From contig CAOKFI010000025.1 of the NCBI GenBank assembly GCA_948467675.1, positions 1 to 40,505 on the forward strand: 40,505 nucleotides of DNA. The letters are read 5' to 3'. Origin of the DNA: an uncultured Porphyromonadaceae bacterium. Lineage in GTDB: Bacteria > Bacteroidota > Bacteroidia > Bacteroidales > Muribaculaceae. The position numbers and the translations under genes were made by a program. This document shows positions 26,673-36,527 of the stretch, one piece after another. Numbering within the stretch: position 1 is the stretch's first letter; every line of letters starts with the position of its first letter. Under the pieces are notes generated by a model. The model was not told the DNA's origin. It was given only the letters and a program-made list of their open reading frames with translations, and ran no database searches.

Positions 26673-27665
26673 TTACTCTTTATCTAATTTATACTTTGAA
26701 ATATCCATGCCGAACGAGAGGTTCAGGTTGGCAAGGAGTTCGTCAAGCTCGGTCAGCGACTTCTTGCCGAAGTTGCGGAACTTGAGCAGGTCGGTCTTGT
26801 TGAATACCACAAGTTCTCCGAGTGTTTCGACCTCGGCGCTCTTCAGACAGTTGAGCGCGCGAACCGAAAGATCCATGTCGACGAGCTTCGATTTCAGAAG
26901 CTGGCGCATGTGGAGCACTTCCTCGTCGAATTCTTCGTTGCCGTCGGTCTCCTGGGTCTCGAGTGTGATCTTCTCGTCGGAGAAGAGCATGAAGTGATAT
27001 ATCAGGATCTTGGCGGCTTCCTTCAGAGCGTCTTTGGGAAGTATGGAGCCGTTGGTAGTGATTTCAAGTATAAGTTTCTCGTAGTCGGTCTTCTGATCTA
27101 CACGGAAGTTCTCGACAGTATATTTCACATTCTTGATCGGGGTATAGATCGAGTCGATTGCGAGGACATTGATGTCATCGCCGGGATTCTCGTTCTCTTC
27201 GGCCGGAACCCAGCCACGACCCTTGTTGATTGTGATTTCGATCGAAAAACTTGCGCCCGGATCCAAGTGACAGATTACCAAGTCCGGATTCAGAACTTCA
27301 AAACCGGACAGGACTTTGCCTATATCGCCGGCTTTGAACACATCAGTTCCTGACACGGTGATCGTTGCTTTCTCGAATTCGGTTTCCTCTACCGTCTGCT
27401 TCAGGTCTACCTTCTTGAGGTTAAGGATGATGTTGGTCACATCTTCCTTTACTCCGGGAATGGTGTCGAACTCGTGCTTCACTCCGTCGATACGTATCGA
27501 CGAGATGGCGAAGCCTTCGAGCGAGGACAGAAGTATACGGCGCAGGGCATTGCCTACAGTGATACCGTAACCAGGCTCCAATGGCTTGAACTCGAATTTG
27601 CCGAAGAAGTTATCGGCCTCCAACATCAGGACTTTGTCAGGTTTCTGAAATGCTAATATAGCCAT
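26673..27665 (-). CDS. rpoA: RNA polymerase alpha subunit
   Basis: RpoA dimerises to seed RNA polymerase assembly and its C-terminal domain contacts UP elements and activators. The 330 residues include the N-terminal domain ([20 protein letters not shown]) and the C-terminal domain (about 250-320) with [19 protein letters not shown] and [16 protein letters not shown]. It lies 19 bp after rpsD. Confidence 0.98.
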   Translation of the reverse strand: MAILAFQKPDKVLMLEADNFFGKFEFKPLEPGYGITVGNALRRILLSSLEGFAISSIRIDGVKHEFDTIPGVKEDVTNIILNLKKVDLKQTVEETEFEKATITVSGTDVFKAGDIGKVLSGFEVLNPDLVICHLDPGASFSIEITINKGRGWVPAEENENPGDDINVLAIDSIYTPIKNVKYTVENFRVDQKTDYEKLILEITTNGSILPKDALKEAAKILIYHFMLFSDEKITLETQETDGNEEFDEEVLHMRQLLKSKLVDMDLSVRALNCLKSAEVETLGELVVFNKTDLLKFRNFGKKSLTELDELLANLNLSFGMDISKYKLDKE

Positions 27666-27684
27666 GTGGATCTTGCTTTATGGA

Positions 27685-28290
27685 TTACTTAGAATACAAC
27701 TCGACGATCAACTGCTCCTTGATGTTTTCGGGGATATCCTCGCGTGCAGGAACATGCAGGAACTTGCCGGCCTTGAGCGATTCGTCCCATTCGATCCAGG
27801 GATACTTGCTGTGGTTGAAGCCTGCAAGTGCGTCGGATATCACTTCGAGCGATTTCGATTTCTCGCGTACGCCGACTACATCACCGGGCTTTACCTGATA
27901 GGATGCGATACCTACTACAGAACCGTTGACTGTGATATGGCGATGAAGCACCAGCTGGCGTGCGGCTGCACGGGTAGGCGCTATACCGAGACGATACACT
28001 ACATTGTCGAGACGCGACTCAAGAAGCTGGAGCAGAACCTCACCGGTGATACCCTTGATGCGGGCGGCTTTGTCGAAGAGGTTGCGGAACTGACGTTCGA
28101 GAACTCCGTAGGTATATTTGGCTTTCTGCTTCTCACGGAGCTGTACACCGTACTCCGAGGTCTTGCGACGGCGGTTGAGGCCGTGCTGTCCCGGGGGGTA
28201 ATTCTTCTTGGTCAGGACTTTGTCCTCACCGAAGATCGGTTCACCGAATTTGCGGGCGATTTTGGTCTTGGGACCTGTATATCTTGCCAT
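27685..28290 (-). CDS. rpsD: 30S ribosomal protein S4
   Basis: S4 binds 16S rRNA first in 30S assembly and is a translational repressor in several bacteria. The 201 residues start [19 protein letters not shown], lack zinc-binding cysteines in the N-terminal region, and contain the S4 RNA-binding domain ([13 protein letters not shown] and [13 protein letters not shown]). Unlike its close-packed neighbours, it is preceded by a 195-nt gap holding a strong nested RNA structure, suggesting separate control. Confidence 0.98.
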   Translation of the reverse strand: MARYTGPKTKIARKFGEPIFGEDKVLTKKNYPPGQHGLNRRRKTSEYGVQLREKQKAKYTYGVLERQFRNLFDKAARIKGITGEVLLQLLESRLDNVVYRLGIAPTRAAARQLVLHRHITVNGSVVGIASYQVKPGDVVGVREKSKSLEVISDALAGFNHSKYPWIEWDESLKAGKFLHVPAREDIPENIKEQLIVELYSK

Positions 28291-28308
28291 TTTTGTTTTA
28301 GTTTGCTT

Positions 28309-28427
28309 GGAGCGTTAAAAGCGTCGGGCAGTGCCGGTGAGTGCAGCCGCGACCATAGAGAGGTGAAGTAGAATTATGGTCTTTCACTCGTGTCGGCGTG
28401 GCAGTGGACGCTCTTTCCGTATGCTCC
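28309..28427 (-). ncRNA. Candidate structured leader RNA of rpsD
   Basis: Five helices can nest in order: 28423-28427 with 28309-28313 (GGAGC/GCTCC), 28407-28415 with 28317-28325 (AAGAGCGTC/GACGCTTTT, one G-U), 28394-28397 with 28333-28336 (GCCG/CGGC), 28385-28389 with 28339-28343 (GAGTG/CACTC), and 28375-28381 with 28351-28357 (GACCATA/TATGGTC). The structure ends 18 nt before the rpsD ATG. No ORF with ribosomal or other family features lies in 28291-28485. Confidence 0.6.
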
Positions 28428-28485
28428 GGGTTGAAATTATGTTTGGATTGCTTAAAGTCGATTGTTAAAGACTCCGGCGCTGTTA

Positions 28486-28875
28486 TTATACGCGACGGCG
28501 CTTCGGAGGACGACAACCATTGTGGGGCAGCGGAGTCACATCCTGTATCTCGGTGACTTCAATGCCTGCACCGTGTACGGTACGAATGGCTGACTCACGG
28601 CCATTGCCCGGACCTTTCACATAGGCTTTCACCTTACGGAGACCCAGATCATAGGCCACTTTGGCGCAATCCTGTGCTGCCATCTGAGCGGCGTAAGGGG
28701 TGTTCTTCTTTGAACCACGGAATCCCATTTTGCCTGCGCTCGACCAGGAGATCACCTGACCTTCGCTGTTGGCTAAGCACACGATAATGTTGTTGAAAGA
28801 CGAGTGAACGTGAAGCTGGCCAGCGGCGTCAACTTTAACGTTTCTCTTCTTAGCTGCGACTGTTTTTTTTGCCAT
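28486..28875 (-). CDS. rpsK: 30S ribosomal protein S11
   Basis: S11 forms part of the 30S platform at the mRNA exit. The 129 residues contain [34 protein letters not shown] and the C-terminal [15 protein letters not shown]. It lies 9 bp after rpsM; the usual tight junction to rpsD is replaced by a 195-nt gap. Confidence 0.98.
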   Translation of the reverse strand: MAKKTVAAKKRNVKVDAAGQLHVHSSFNNIIVCLANSEGQVISWSSAGKMGFRGSKKNTPYAAQMAAQDCAKVAYDLGLRKVKAYVKGPGNGRESAIRTVHGAGIEVTEIQDVTPLPHNGCRPPKRRRV

Positions 28876-28884
28876 AATTCGTTA

Positions 28885-29265
28885 TTATTTAGTAGCTTTC
28901 TTCTTGTTAGCAACTGTTTTCTTGCGTCCTTTGCGGGTACGGGCGTTGTTCTTGGTGCTCTGGCCGCGTACCGGAAGGCCGTTACGGTGGCGAATACCGC
29001 GGTAACAACCGATATCCATCAGTCGCTTGATGTTAAGCTGGATCTCGCTGCGCAGATCACCCTCAACCTTGTAGTCGGAAGAGATTACCTCACGCACTTT
29101 GGCTGCCTGTGTGTCGGTCCAGTCTTTCACTTTGATGTCCTTGTCGACGCCGGCTTTCTCCAGGATTGAGGTAGCGGCGCTCCGGCCGATGCCGAAGATA
29201 TAAGTCAAGGCGATTTCACCTCTTTTGTTCTGGGGGAGGTCAACTCCCACGATTCTAACTGCCAT
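28885..29265 (-). CDS. rpsM: 30S ribosomal protein S13
   Basis: S13 is in the 30S head and contacts L5 in the B1b bridge. The 126 residues show [20 protein letters not shown], the helix-two-turn-helix region, and the basic end [20 protein letters not shown]. The gene follows rpmJ by 40 bp; that gap holds a TAATTTTG match but no -33 box. Confidence 0.98.
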   Translation of the reverse strand: MAVRIVGVDLPQNKRGEIALTYIFGIGRSAATSILEKAGVDKDIKVKDWTDTQAAKVREVISSDYKVEGDLRSEIQLNIKRLMDIGCYRGIRHRNGLPVRGQSTKNNARTRKGRKKTVANKKKATK

Positions 29266-29305
29266 ATTGTTGATTGACTATATTTTTCTGCAAAATTACA
29301 AAAAA

Positions 29306-29422
29306 TTATCCTTGGCGTAGCTTATACTTAGGATTTTTCTTGTTTATCACATACAGGCGCCCTTTGCGGCGGACGATTTTGCTGTCCGGAGTGCGCTTCT
29401 TAACTGAGGCTCTAACTTTCAT
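29306..29422 (-). CDS. rpmJ: 50S ribosomal protein L36, zinc-free form
   Basis: A 38-residue protein read from the minus strand, starting [20 protein letters not shown] and ending YKLRQG. The basic pattern and position between infA and rpsM identify L36. It has no cysteine at all (TPDSK where zinc-binding forms have Cys-X2-Cys), so it cannot bind zinc in the usual way. Confidence 0.95.
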   Translation of the reverse strand: MKVRASVKKRTPDSKIVRRKGRLYVINKKNPKYKLRQG

Positions 29423-29441
29423 GTTATTTCGTTTTTTCTGA

Positions 29442-29660
29442 TTATTTGTATCGGAATGCGATACGCCCTTTCGACAGATCGTAGGGCGACATCTCTACAC
29501 GGACTTTGTCGCCGGGCAGTATCTTGATGTAATGCATGCGCATTTTTCCGGAGATGTGGGCTGTGATTTCGTGGCCGTTCTCCAGTTCTACACGAAACAT
29601 TGCGTTAGACAATGCTTCGACGATGGTACCGTCCTGCTCGATTGCTGCTTGTTTTGCCAT
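29442..29660 (-). CDS. infA: Translation initiation factor IF-1
   Basis: IF-1 occupies the ribosomal A site during initiation. The 72-residue OB-fold protein begins [19 protein letters not shown] and contains [19 protein letters not shown]. The frame is open to 29711, but family length and the MAKQ start place the ATG at 29658-29660. It follows map by 31 bp. Confidence 0.97.
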   Translation of the reverse strand: MAKQAAIEQDGTIVEALSNAMFRVELENGHEITAHISGKMRMHYIKILPGDKVRVEMSPYDLSKGRIAFRYK

Positions 29661-29691
29661 TAGTTGTAGATTGTTGCAAATTTGGATAATA

Positions 29692-30474
29692 TCAGATGAA
29701 TCTGTCGCCAAGCACTTCTTCTATATATTCGAAGGTGGTGAGTACCCGGGGCTCGTCGTCGACGAGGGCTACGGTGTGCTCGTAGTGCGCGCTGGGCTTG
29801 CGGTCTTTGGTACGGCATGTCCAGCCGTCGGACTCGATGACGATGTTGCGGCTCCCGAGGTTGATCATCGGCTCTATGGCAAGGCACATGCCGTTTTTGA
29901 TCAACGGTCCGGTTCCGCGACGGCCGTAGTTGGGCACCTGGGGGTCTTCGTGCATGCGGCGGCCTATGCCGTGTCCGCACATCTCACGCACCACGGTATA
30001 TCCGCGTGATTCGCAATATGTCTGGACTGCATTGGCAATGTCGCCGATCCGGTGTCCGACGCGGCATGCGTGGATACCTTTGTAGAGTGACTCTTTCGTG
30101 ACCTGACACAGACGGAGCACTTCGGGTGCGATCTCGCCTACAGCGAACGTATAGCACATATCGGCGTTGACGCCGTTGAGCTCCACCACGCAGTCGGTTC
30201 CTATAATGTCACCTTCACGGAGTGTGTAGTTGCTGGGGAAGCCATGCACTACCACTTCATTGACCTCCATGCAGACAGCTCCCGGAAAACCTTCGTAGCC
30301 GAGGCATGAGGGGCGGCCGCCGTTGTCGTGGATAAACTCACGTGCGACAGCATCCAGCTTATGTGTCGTCACACCGGGAGCCACCCACTTGGCGATTTCG
30401 CCAAGTGTGCGGCTCAGCAGTATGCCGGCTTGCTGCATCAGCTCGATTTCTTCGAGTGTCTTCAGATATATCAT
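29692..30474 (-). CDS. map: Methionine aminopeptidase, type I
   Basis: Removes the N-terminal Met from nascent proteins. The 260 residues show the metal ligands of the pita-bread fold: Asp in [10 protein letters not shown] and in [11 protein letters not shown], His in [15 protein letters not shown], Glu in [11 protein letters not shown], and a final Glu in [10 protein letters not shown]. It is the short form with no N-terminal zinc-finger extension. It lies 47 bp after secY. Confidence 0.97.
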   Translation of the reverse strand: MIYLKTLEEIELMQQAGILLSRTLGEIAKWVAPGVTTHKLDAVAREFIHDNGGRPSCLGYEGFPGAVCMEVNEVVVHGFPSNYTLREGDIIGTDCVVELNGVNADMCYTFAVGEIAPEVLRLCQVTKESLYKGIHACRVGHRIGDIANAVQTYCESRGYTVVREMCGHGIGRRMHEDPQVPNYGRRGTGPLIKNGMCLAIEPMINLGSRNIVIESDGWTCRTKDRKPSAHYEHTVALVDDEPRVLTTFEYIEEVLGDRFI

Positions 30475-30521
30475 CTAAATGTTTCCGTTTTAGCTTTACT
30501 CTATCGGGTAGGATTCATGTA

Positions 30522-31871
30522 TCAGTATGCGCTGCCTGTGGTGCGACCTTTGATCTTGCCTTCTTTCATAAGGCCGTCGTAGTGGTGCATCATGAGGTGG
30601 CTTTCGATCTGGGTAAGAGTGTCGAGCACTACACCCACGAGAATCAGCAGCGAGGTGCCGCCGAAGAACTGGGCGAAGTTCTGGCTGATGCCGAAGAAAC
30701 GGGCAAAAGCGGGAAGTATCGCCACGATGCCGAGGAATATGGATCCGGGCAAGGTGATGCGCGACATGATCGAGTCGAGGTACTCGGCGGTCTTCTTTCC
30801 GGGTTTCACACCGGGTATGAATCCGTTGTTACGTTTCATGTCTTCTGCCATCTGGGTGGGTCGCACTGTGATGGCGGTATAGAAGTATGTGAAAGCGACG
30901 ATCATTATGAAGTAGACCAGGTTGTACCAGAAGCCGTTGATATCGGAGAATGTGGCGAAGAAGCCTGTGCCTCCGTCGGCAGAGCCGAAGCCGGAAAGAG
31001 TCAGCGGGATGAACATGATTGCCTGGGCAAAGATGATAGGCATGACACCTGCGGCGTTGACTTTCAGGGGTATGTACTGGCGTGCGCCTCCATACTGTTT
31101 GTTGCCGACGATACGCTTTGCATACTGTACGGGGACTTTGCGTGTTCCCTGCACGAGAAGCACTGCGCCGACTGTTACGGCGAAAAGCAGTATGAGCTCG
31201 ACGATGAACATTACCATACCGCCTTCGGAGCCTGTAGATCCCGGCAGACGGCTTACGAACTCGTAGTAGAGCGATCCCGGGAGGCGTGCTATGATACCTA
31301 CGAGGATTATGAACGAGATACCGTTGCCGATACCGCGGTCGGTTATGCGCTCACCCAGCCACATGATGAACATGGAGCCGGCTGCGAGTATGATGGTCAG
31401 GTAGAGCAATGTCCAGACGCCCATCGATACGCTGCCTCCGGCTGCTGTGAGCTGATGCTGGAGGTTGATCAGGTAGGCCGGACCCTGGAGACAGAGAATC
31501 GCCACAGTCAGATAACGTGTGTACTGGTTGAGTTTCTGTCTGCCGCTCTCGCCTTCACGCTGCATCTTCTGAAAAGCCGGAAGCACCATGCCGAGAAGCT
31601 GTATCACGATCGATGCCGTGATATATGGCATGATACCGAGGGCGAAGATGGATGCCTGTGAGAAGGCGCCGCCCGAGAACATGTCGAGGAGCTGCATCAG
31701 ACCGCTTGAGCTTGCGAACTTTGACAGTGCGGCAAGATCAGCTGGATTGATTCCCGGCAAAACGACATAACACCCCAGCCGGTATACGAATACCAGCAGG
31801 AGGGTTATGAGAAGTCGCTTGCGGAGCTCTTCGATTGTCCAGATGTTCTTTATTGTTTCGACAAATTTCAT
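30522..31871 (-). CDS. secY: Protein translocase subunit SecY
   Basis: SecY is the channel of the SecYEG translocon. The 449-residue protein has ten predicted membrane helices and the motifs YRLGCYVVLPGINP, the plug region LLDMFSGGAFSQASIFALGIMPYI (split here by residues), GMVLPAFQKM, TDRGIGNGISFII and KRNNGFIPGVKPGKKTAEYL. It lies 6 bp after rplO. Confidence 0.98.
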   Translation of the reverse strand: MKFVETIKNIWTIEELRKRLLITLLLVFVYRLGCYVVLPGINPADLAALSKFASSSGLMQLLDMFSGGAFSQASIFALGIMPYITASIVIQLLGMVLPAFQKMQREGESGRQKLNQYTRYLTVAILCLQGPAYLINLQHQLTAAGGSVSMGVWTLLYLTIILAAGSMFIMWLGERITDRGIGNGISFIILVGIIARLPGSLYYEFVSRLPGSTGSEGGMVMFIVELILLFAVTVGAVLLVQGTRKVPVQYAKRIVGNKQYGGARQYIPLKVNAAGVMPIIFAQAIMFIPLTLSGFGSADGGTGFFATFSDINGFWYNLVYFIMIVAFTYFYTAITVRPTQMAEDMKRNNGFIPGVKPGKKTAEYLDSIMSRITLPGSIFLGIVAILPAFARFFGISQNFAQFFGGTSLLILVGVVLDTLTQIESHLMMHHYDGLMKEGKIKGRTTGSAY

Positions 31872-31877
31872 CGGAGC

Positions 31878-32324
31878 TTAGAGTTTATTGATTGAACCTC
31901 CAGCTTCTACGATAGCTTTTTCAGCCGCAGCAGAAAATGCGTTGGCTTCTACGGCCAGCTTGCGGGTTACAGTGCCTTTTGCCAGCACTTTCACGAGCTC
32001 TTTCTTGGCCACGAGGCCGGCTGCACGGAGGTCGTCCAGTCCGATGGTCTCGAGGTTCTTGGCAGCAGCCAGAGCCTCGATGTCGCTCAGGTTGATAGCC
32101 TTGTAGGCTACACGGTTGATGTTTTTGAAGCCGAACTTGGGCAGACGGCGCTGAAGCGGCATCTGACCGCCTTCAAAACCGATCTTGCGGCTGTAGCCGG
32201 AGCGTGATTTCGCACCTTTGTGGCCACGTGTAGATGTGCCGCCTTTGCCAGAGCCGGGACCACGGCCCTTGCGGGTCTTATTCTTAACAGAGCCTACTGC
32301 AGGCTTCAGGTTATTCAGTTCCAT
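31878..32324 (-). CDS. rplO: 50S ribosomal protein L15
   Basis: L15 is a late-assembling 50S protein. The 148 residues carry [20 protein letters not shown] and [18 protein letters not shown]. It lies 8 bp after rpmD. Confidence 0.98.
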   Translation of the reverse strand: MELNNLKPAVGSVKNKTRKGRGPGSGKGGTSTRGHKGAKSRSGYSRKIGFEGGQMPLQRRLPKFGFKNINRVAYKAINLSDIEALAAAKNLETIGLDDLRAAGLVAKKELVKVLAKGTVTRKLAVEANAFSAAAEKAIVEAGGSINKL

Positions 32325-32332
32325 AGTCGTGA

Positions 32333-32518
32333 TTATTCGTTGGTTTGTTCAACTTTTACCAAATGACTTACTTTCTTTACCATCCCGAGCACGTCAGGGG
32401 TGGCTTCCTTGACCACTGTGTGGTTCATCTTGTGGATGCCGAGGGCGTCCAGCGTGCGTTTCTGCACTGCTGGCGCCTTGATGCGGCTCTTTATCTGGGT
32501 GATTGCTATTTTTGCCAT
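32333..32518 (-). CDS. rpmD: 50S ribosomal protein L30
   Basis: A 61-residue L30 of the bacterial short type with [19 protein letters not shown] and the central [18 protein letters not shown]. It lies 22 bp after rpsE. Confidence 0.96.
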   Translation of the reverse strand: MAKIAITQIKSRIKAPAVQKRTLDALGIHKMNHTVVKEATPDVLGMVKKVSHLVKVEQTNE

Positions 32519-32540
32519 TGATTGATCTTATTTTAGGGGA

Positions 32541-33059
32541 TTAACCGTTGAACACTTTGTCCACCGACACGCCGCGGTTCTGCGCTACCTGAGCCGGGCT
32601 ACGCATTTCGCCGAGGGCTTCGATAGTAGCCTTGACGAGGTTGTGGGGGTTGGACGAGCCTTTTGACTTGGCGAGGACGTCGGTGATACCCACGCTCTCG
32701 AGCACGGCACGCATAGCGCCACCGGCTTTAACACCGGTACCGTGGGATGCGGGCTTGAGAATTACGCGAGATCCGCCGAACTTGGCTTCCTGTTCGTGGG
32801 GGATTGTGCCCTTGTTGACGGGAACTTTTATGAGGTTCTTCTTTGCAGCCTCCACGCCTTTGGCGATAGCGGCGGTAACTTCGTTGGCCTTGCCTAAGCC
32901 CCAGCCCACGATTCCGTTTTCATTGCCTACTACGACAATGGCTGCGAAAGTGAACGTGCGGCCGCCTTTTGTAACTTTCGTCACACGGTTGATGGCGACA
33001 AGACGGTCTTTAAGTTCGAGGTCGTTGGTGGATTTTACCCTATTGTTCTTATTTGCCAT
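32541..33059 (-). CDS. rpsE: 30S ribosomal protein S5
   Basis: S5 takes part in decoding fidelity and mRNA unwinding. The 172 residues contain the S5 N-terminal motif [21 protein letters not shown], here interrupted only by length, and the C-terminal [19 protein letters not shown] and [15 protein letters not shown]. It lies 6 bp after rplR. Confidence 0.98.
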   Translation of the reverse strand: MANKNNRVKSTNDLELKDRLVAINRVTKVTKGGRTFTFAAIVVVGNENGIVGWGLGKANEVTAAIAKGVEAAKKNLIKVPVNKGTIPHEQEAKFGGSRVILKPASHGTGVKAGGAMRAVLESVGITDVLAKSKGSSNPHNLVKATIEALGEMRSPAQVAQNRGVSVDKVFNG

Positions 33060-33065
33060 GATCTA

Positions 33066-33407
33066 TTAAAATTTAAGACCGCCATTACGAGCGGCGTCAG
33101 CCAATGATTTTACTCTGCCGTGGAAGAGGTATCCGTTACGGTCGAACACCACTTCGGTAATGCCTGCGGCAAGTGCTTTCTGGGCAACTGCATCGCCAAC
33201 TTTGGCAGCGACCTCACACTTCGTACCGCCTTCAAGGCCTTTCGACGAAGCCGACACCAGTGTGGTGCCAGCGAGGTCGTCGACGAGCTGTACGTATATA
33301 GCCTTGTTGCTGCGGAACACTGTCATGCGGGGGCGCTGGGCTGTGCCTGATATTTTGCCGCGTACGCGGGTCTTGATCTTGTTTCTTCTTTGTATCTTGG
33401 AAATCAT
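33066..33407 (-). CDS. rplR: 50S ribosomal protein L18
   Basis: L18 binds 5S rRNA. The 113 residues include [20 protein letters not shown] near the N terminus, [14 protein letters not shown], and the C-terminal [20 protein letters not shown]. It lies 24 bp after rplF. Confidence 0.98.
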   Translation of the reverse strand: MISKIQRRNKIKTRVRGKISGTAQRPRMTVFRSNKAIYVQLVDDLAGTTLVSASSKGLEGGTKCEVAAKVGDAVAQKALAAGITEVVFDRNGYLFHGRVKSLADAARNGGLKF

Positions 33408-33431
33408 GATTCAGTCGAGATAAAAAGTTAA

Positions 33432-33986
33432 TTATTTGGCACCAGCCGATTTACCGGACTTGCGACGTATAACTTCGCCGACAAACTTGATACCCTTGCC
33501 TTTGTAAGGTTCGGGCTTGCGCAGCGAGCGGATCTTTGCGCATACCTGTCCGAGAAGCTGCTTGTCGTCGCTTTCGAGGATGATGAGCGGGTTTTTGTTA
33601 CGTTCGCTCTTGGCCTCTACTTTCACTTCTTTGGGAAGTTTGATATATATTGCGTGGGAGAAGCCCAGAGAGAGCTCCAGAACCTGGCCTTCAGCATTGG
33701 CACGGTAACCCACACCTACTAATTCCATTTCCTTGCGGTAACCGGTCGATACGCCCACAACCATATTGTGGATCAAGGCGCGATAGAGACCGTGCTGGGC
33801 GCGGTGCTCGCGGTCGTCGGAAGGACGGGTCAGAACTACGTGTCCGTCTTCAACCTTGATGGTCAGATCGGGGTTTACCTGCTGCGAAAGTTCGCCCTTG
33901 GGGCCTTTCACTGTGACTACGTTATTGTCGACCTTGACGGTTACACCGGCAGGGATCTCAATGGGAGCTTTACCTATTCTTGACAT
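33432..33986 (-). CDS. rplF: 50S ribosomal protein L6
   Basis: L6 lies near the factor-binding site. The 184 residues have the duplicated L6 fold, starting MSRIGKAPIEIPAGV, with GPKGELSQQV and the C-terminal PEPYKGKGIKFVGEVIRRK signature. It lies 20 bp after rpsH. Confidence 0.98.
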   Translation of the reverse strand: MSRIGKAPIEIPAGVTVKVDNNVVTVKGPKGELSQQVNPDLTIKVEDGHVVLTRPSDDREHRAQHGLYRALIHNMVVGVSTGYRKEMELVGVGYRANAEGQVLELSLGFSHAIYIKLPKEVKVEAKSERNKNPLIILESDDKQLLGQVCAKIRSLRKPEPYKGKGIKFVGEVIRRKSGKSAGAK

Positions 33987-34006
33987 TGCGATATCCTCCT
34001 ATAAGA

Positions 34007-34405
34007 TTAGTAAACATAACATAGCACTTCACCGCCTATTTTCTCTTCAGCGGCCTTTTTATTGGTCATCACGCCACGCGATGTCGACAGGATGGCGATA
34101 CCGAGTCCGTTGAGGACGCGGGGCATTTCCTTGTAGCCGGTGTACTGGCGGAGACCGGGACGGCTCACGCGCTTGAGACACTTGATGGCGTTTACTTTGT
34201 CGACGGGATCGTACTTGAGCGCGATCTTGATTGTTCCGTTGGGGGTTTCACCTTCTATAAACTTGTAGTTAAGTATATAGCCCTGTTCGAAGAGGATCTT
34301 GGTGATCTCTTTCTTCAAGTTCGAGGCGGGTATCTCGACCACACGGTGCTGGGCCTTGATAGCGTTCCTCAATCTTGTCAAATAATCTGCTATTGGATCA
34401 GTCAT
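34007..34405 (-). CDS. rpsH: 30S ribosomal protein S8
   Basis: S8 binds the central domain of 16S rRNA and represses the spc operon in E. coli. The 132 residues start MTDPIADYLTRLRNAIKAQH and end with GIAILSTSRGVMTNKKA and GGEVLCYVY. It follows rpsN by 72 bp, the second widest gap in the ribosomal cluster; only short 5-bp hairpins are visible there. Confidence 0.98.
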   Translation of the reverse strand: MTDPIADYLTRLRNAIKAQHRVVEIPASNLKKEITKILFEQGYILNYKFIEGETPNGTIKIALKYDPVDKVNAIKCLKRVSRPGLRQYTGYKEMPRVLNGLGIAILSTSRGVMTNKKAAEEKIGGEVLCYVY

Positions 34406-34477
34406 TTTTTTATTGTTTAAATTGATTCGGCTTTTCCGAACAATATTTAATAATATTCCTTATTCTTATAGGGAATG

Positions 34478-34747
34478 TTACCAGCTTGCTTTACGGACTC
34501 CGGGGATCAGGCCTGCCGATGCCATTTCGCGGAACTGTATACGCGAAATACCGAACTGGCGCATATATCCTTTGGGACGGCCGGTGATTGTGCAGCGGTT
34601 GTGCAGACGCACGCTCGATGCGTTTTTGGGCAGGAGCTGGAGTGCCTCGTAATCGCCGGCTTCTTTGAGAGCCTTCTTCTTGGCGGCGTATTTTGCCACC
34701 AGCTTCTGGCGCTTGGCCTCGCGGGCCTTCATAGATTCTTTAGCCAT
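34478..34747 (-). CDS. rpsN: 30S ribosomal protein S14, zinc-free form
   Basis: The 89-residue long form of S14, without the Cys-X2-Cys pairs of the short zinc form. The C-terminal [19 protein letters not shown] and [17 protein letters not shown] identify it. It lies 28 bp after rplE. Confidence 0.97.
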   Translation of the reverse strand: MAKESMKAREAKRQKLVAKYAAKKKALKEAGDYEALQLLPKNASSVRLHNRCTITGRPKGYMRQFGISRIQFREMASAGLIPGVRKASW

Positions 34748-34775
34748 ACTTGGATTATTGTCTGTGTATAGTGAA

Positions 34776-35327
34776 TTACTTCTTCTCGTTCTTGAAGGGG
34801 AGGCCGAACTGTTTCAGCAGCGCGTAGCCTTCTTCGTCGGTATTTGCCGAGGTCACGAATGTGATGTTCATGCCCTGCAGTTTCGAGATAGTGTCGATAT
34901 TGATCTCGGGGAAAATGATCTGCTCGGTGATGCCGAGGGTATAGTTTCCTCGTCCGTCGAGTTTTCCTTCGATACCTTTGAAGTCGCGGATACGGGGCAG
35001 AGCCACACGGATCAGACGCTCCAGAAATTCGTACATTTTCTCGCGACGCAGTGTCACCATTACGCCTACGGGCATTTTCTTACGGAGCTTGAAGTTGGAG
35101 ATATCCTTCTTCGAGAGTGTAGCCACGGCTTTCTGACCGGTTATGTCAGTAATCTCGCGGATAGCTGTCTCGATGATCTTCTTGTCCTGAGTAGCGGCAC
35201 CGAGACCCTGGTTGATAACGATCTTCTTCAGCTTGGGTACCTGCATTACTGTGGTGTAGCCGAACTCCTTCTCCAGAGTGGGAACGATGCGCTCCTTATA
35301 GTCTTTCTGCAAAGTTGTGCTGCTCAT
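34776..35327 (-). CDS. rplE: 50S ribosomal protein L5
   Basis: L5 binds 5S rRNA and touches P-site tRNA. The 183 residues contain [32 protein letters not shown] and [20 protein letters not shown]. Its ATG overlaps the rplX stop by one base, so translation is probably coupled. Confidence 0.98.
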   Translation of the reverse strand: MSSTTLQKDYKERIVPTLEKEFGYTTVMQVPKLKKIVINQGLGAATQDKKIIETAIREITDITGQKAVATLSKKDISNFKLRKKMPVGVMVTLRREKMYEFLERLIRVALPRIRDFKGIEGKLDGRGNYTLGITEQIIFPEINIDTISKLQGMNITFVTSANTDEEGYALLKQFGLPFKNEKK

Positions 35328-35647
35328 TATTTAATCTCCTCTCCTGACTTTTTAGAAATGCGAACTGAGTATCCATTCTCGTCCTTGCGGCGGCTGATAC
35401 GTGTCGGCTTGCCGGTCTTGGGGTCGATGGGGTTGAGGTTGGATACATGGATCGGGGCTTCCATCTTGATGATTCCGCCCTGGGGGTGCTTTGCGCTGGG
35501 CTTTGTGGCTTTGGAAACCATGTTGAGGCCTTCGACAATCGCACGCTGCTTTTCGGGCATCACCTGGAGTACACGACCCTGCTTGCCACGGTCCTCGCCT
35601 GCGTTGACGTAGACGATATCGCCCTTTTTGATATGTAACTTGCTCAT
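35327..35647 (-). CDS. rplX: 50S ribosomal protein L24
   Basis: L24 starts 50S assembly. The 106 residues carry the KOW motif [20 protein letters not shown] and [19 protein letters not shown]. It lies 23 bp after rplN. Confidence 0.98.
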   Translation of the reverse strand: MSKLHIKKGDIVYVNAGEDRGKQGRVLQVMPEKQRAIVEGLNMVSKATKPSAKHPQGGIIKMEAPIHVSNLNPIDPKTGKPTRISRRKDENGYSVRISKKSGEEIK

Positions 35648-35670
35648 TGCTTTAAATTGCTTTTTGCGGA

Positions 35671-36036
35671 TTAAAGTACTTCAGGAGCCAGCGAAACGAT
35701 CTTCATGTTTGTGGCACGCAGCTCACGGGCTACCGGGCCGAAGATACGGGTGCCGCGGAGCTCCCCGGCGTTGTTCAACAGTACGCATGCGTTGTCGTCG
35801 AAACGTATATATGAACCGTCGGGACGACGTATCTCTTTCTTTGTACGCACAACTACTGCTTTCGATACGGTGCCTTTCTTGACATCCGACGAGGGGATGA
35901 CACTCTTGACCGACACTACGATTATGTCACCAACCGAGGCATAGCGACGGCCAGTGCCACCGAGCACGTGGATGCAGAGTGCTTCCTTGGCTCCGGAGTT
36001 GTCGGCTACGGTTAAGCGTGATTCAGTCTGTATCAT
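35671..36036 (-). CDS. rplN: 50S ribosomal protein L14
   Basis: L14 is at the subunit interface. The 121 residues begin [20 protein letters not shown] and include [21 protein letters not shown] and [13 protein letters not shown]. It lies 3 bp after rpsQ. Confidence 0.98.
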   Translation of the reverse strand: MIQTESRLTVADNSGAKEALCIHVLGGTGRRYASVGDIIVVSVKSVIPSSDVKKGTVSKAVVVRTKKEIRRPDGSYIRFDDNACVLLNNAGELRGTRIFGPVARELRATNMKIVSLAPEVL

Positions 36037-36039
36037 AAT

Positions 36040-36300
36040 TTACTTAACTTTTTCAATGATTTCAACTAAACGCCAACGTTTTGTCTTGCTCAGCGGACGG
36101 GTCTCCATCAGGCGAACGGTGTCGCCTACGCTGCACTCGTTCTTCTCGTCGTGGGCGTGGTACTTCTTTGTCTTGTTGACGAACTTGCCGTAGATCGGGT
36201 GTTTCTCCTTCCACTTGATGGTTACGGTGATGGTTTTGTCGCCTTTATTGCTCGACACAACCCCGATCCTTTCCTTGCGTAAGTTTCTCTTTTCTTCCAT
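36040..36300 (-). CDS. rpsQ: 30S ribosomal protein S17
   Basis: S17 is a primary 16S-binding protein. The 86 residues have the OB-fold motifs [36 protein letters not shown] and [14 protein letters not shown]. It lies 23 bp after rpmC. Confidence 0.98.
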   Translation of the reverse strand: MEEKRNLRKERIGVVSSNKGDKTITVTIKWKEKHPIYGKFVNKTKKYHAHDEKNECSVGDTVRLMETRPLSKTKRWRLVEIIEKVK

Positions 36301-36323
36301 TTTGGGTTTTGATGCTTTCGGGA

Positions 36324-36521
36324 TTACTTGTTGTTGAGCTCGCGCTGACGCAACTCAGTCTTGACACGTGCGATCATGCGGCGTTCTTTTGTTATCTGCG
36401 CCGGATTGTCCAAGGTCGAGACGGCATGATTGGCGGTGAGCTGGCGGTAAGCCTTCTCCATCTCCACGAGGCGGTCCTGAAGATCCTTGGTGGGAAGCTC
36501 TTTTATCTCTTCTTTCTTCAT
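36324..36521 (-). CDS. rpmC: 50S ribosomal protein L29
   Basis: L29 lies at the exit tunnel. This 65-residue two-helix protein has [19 protein letters not shown] and [17 protein letters not shown]. It lies 6 bp after rplP. Confidence 0.97.
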   Translation of the reverse strand: MKKEEIKELPTKDLQDRLVEMEKAYRQLTANHAVSTLDNPAQITKERRMIARVKTELRQRELNNK

Positions 36522-36527
36522 AATGGT

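Noticed and set aside
29291-29298. TAATTTTG box on the minus strand upstream of rpsM
   Set aside because: No -33 element at 19-21 bp, and the site lies in an AT-rich gap where chance matches are common.
30342-31661. 439-codon open frame opposite secY
   Set aside because: Antisense to a full-length secY, with His/Glu/Cys-rich composition produced by the codon pattern of the real gene.
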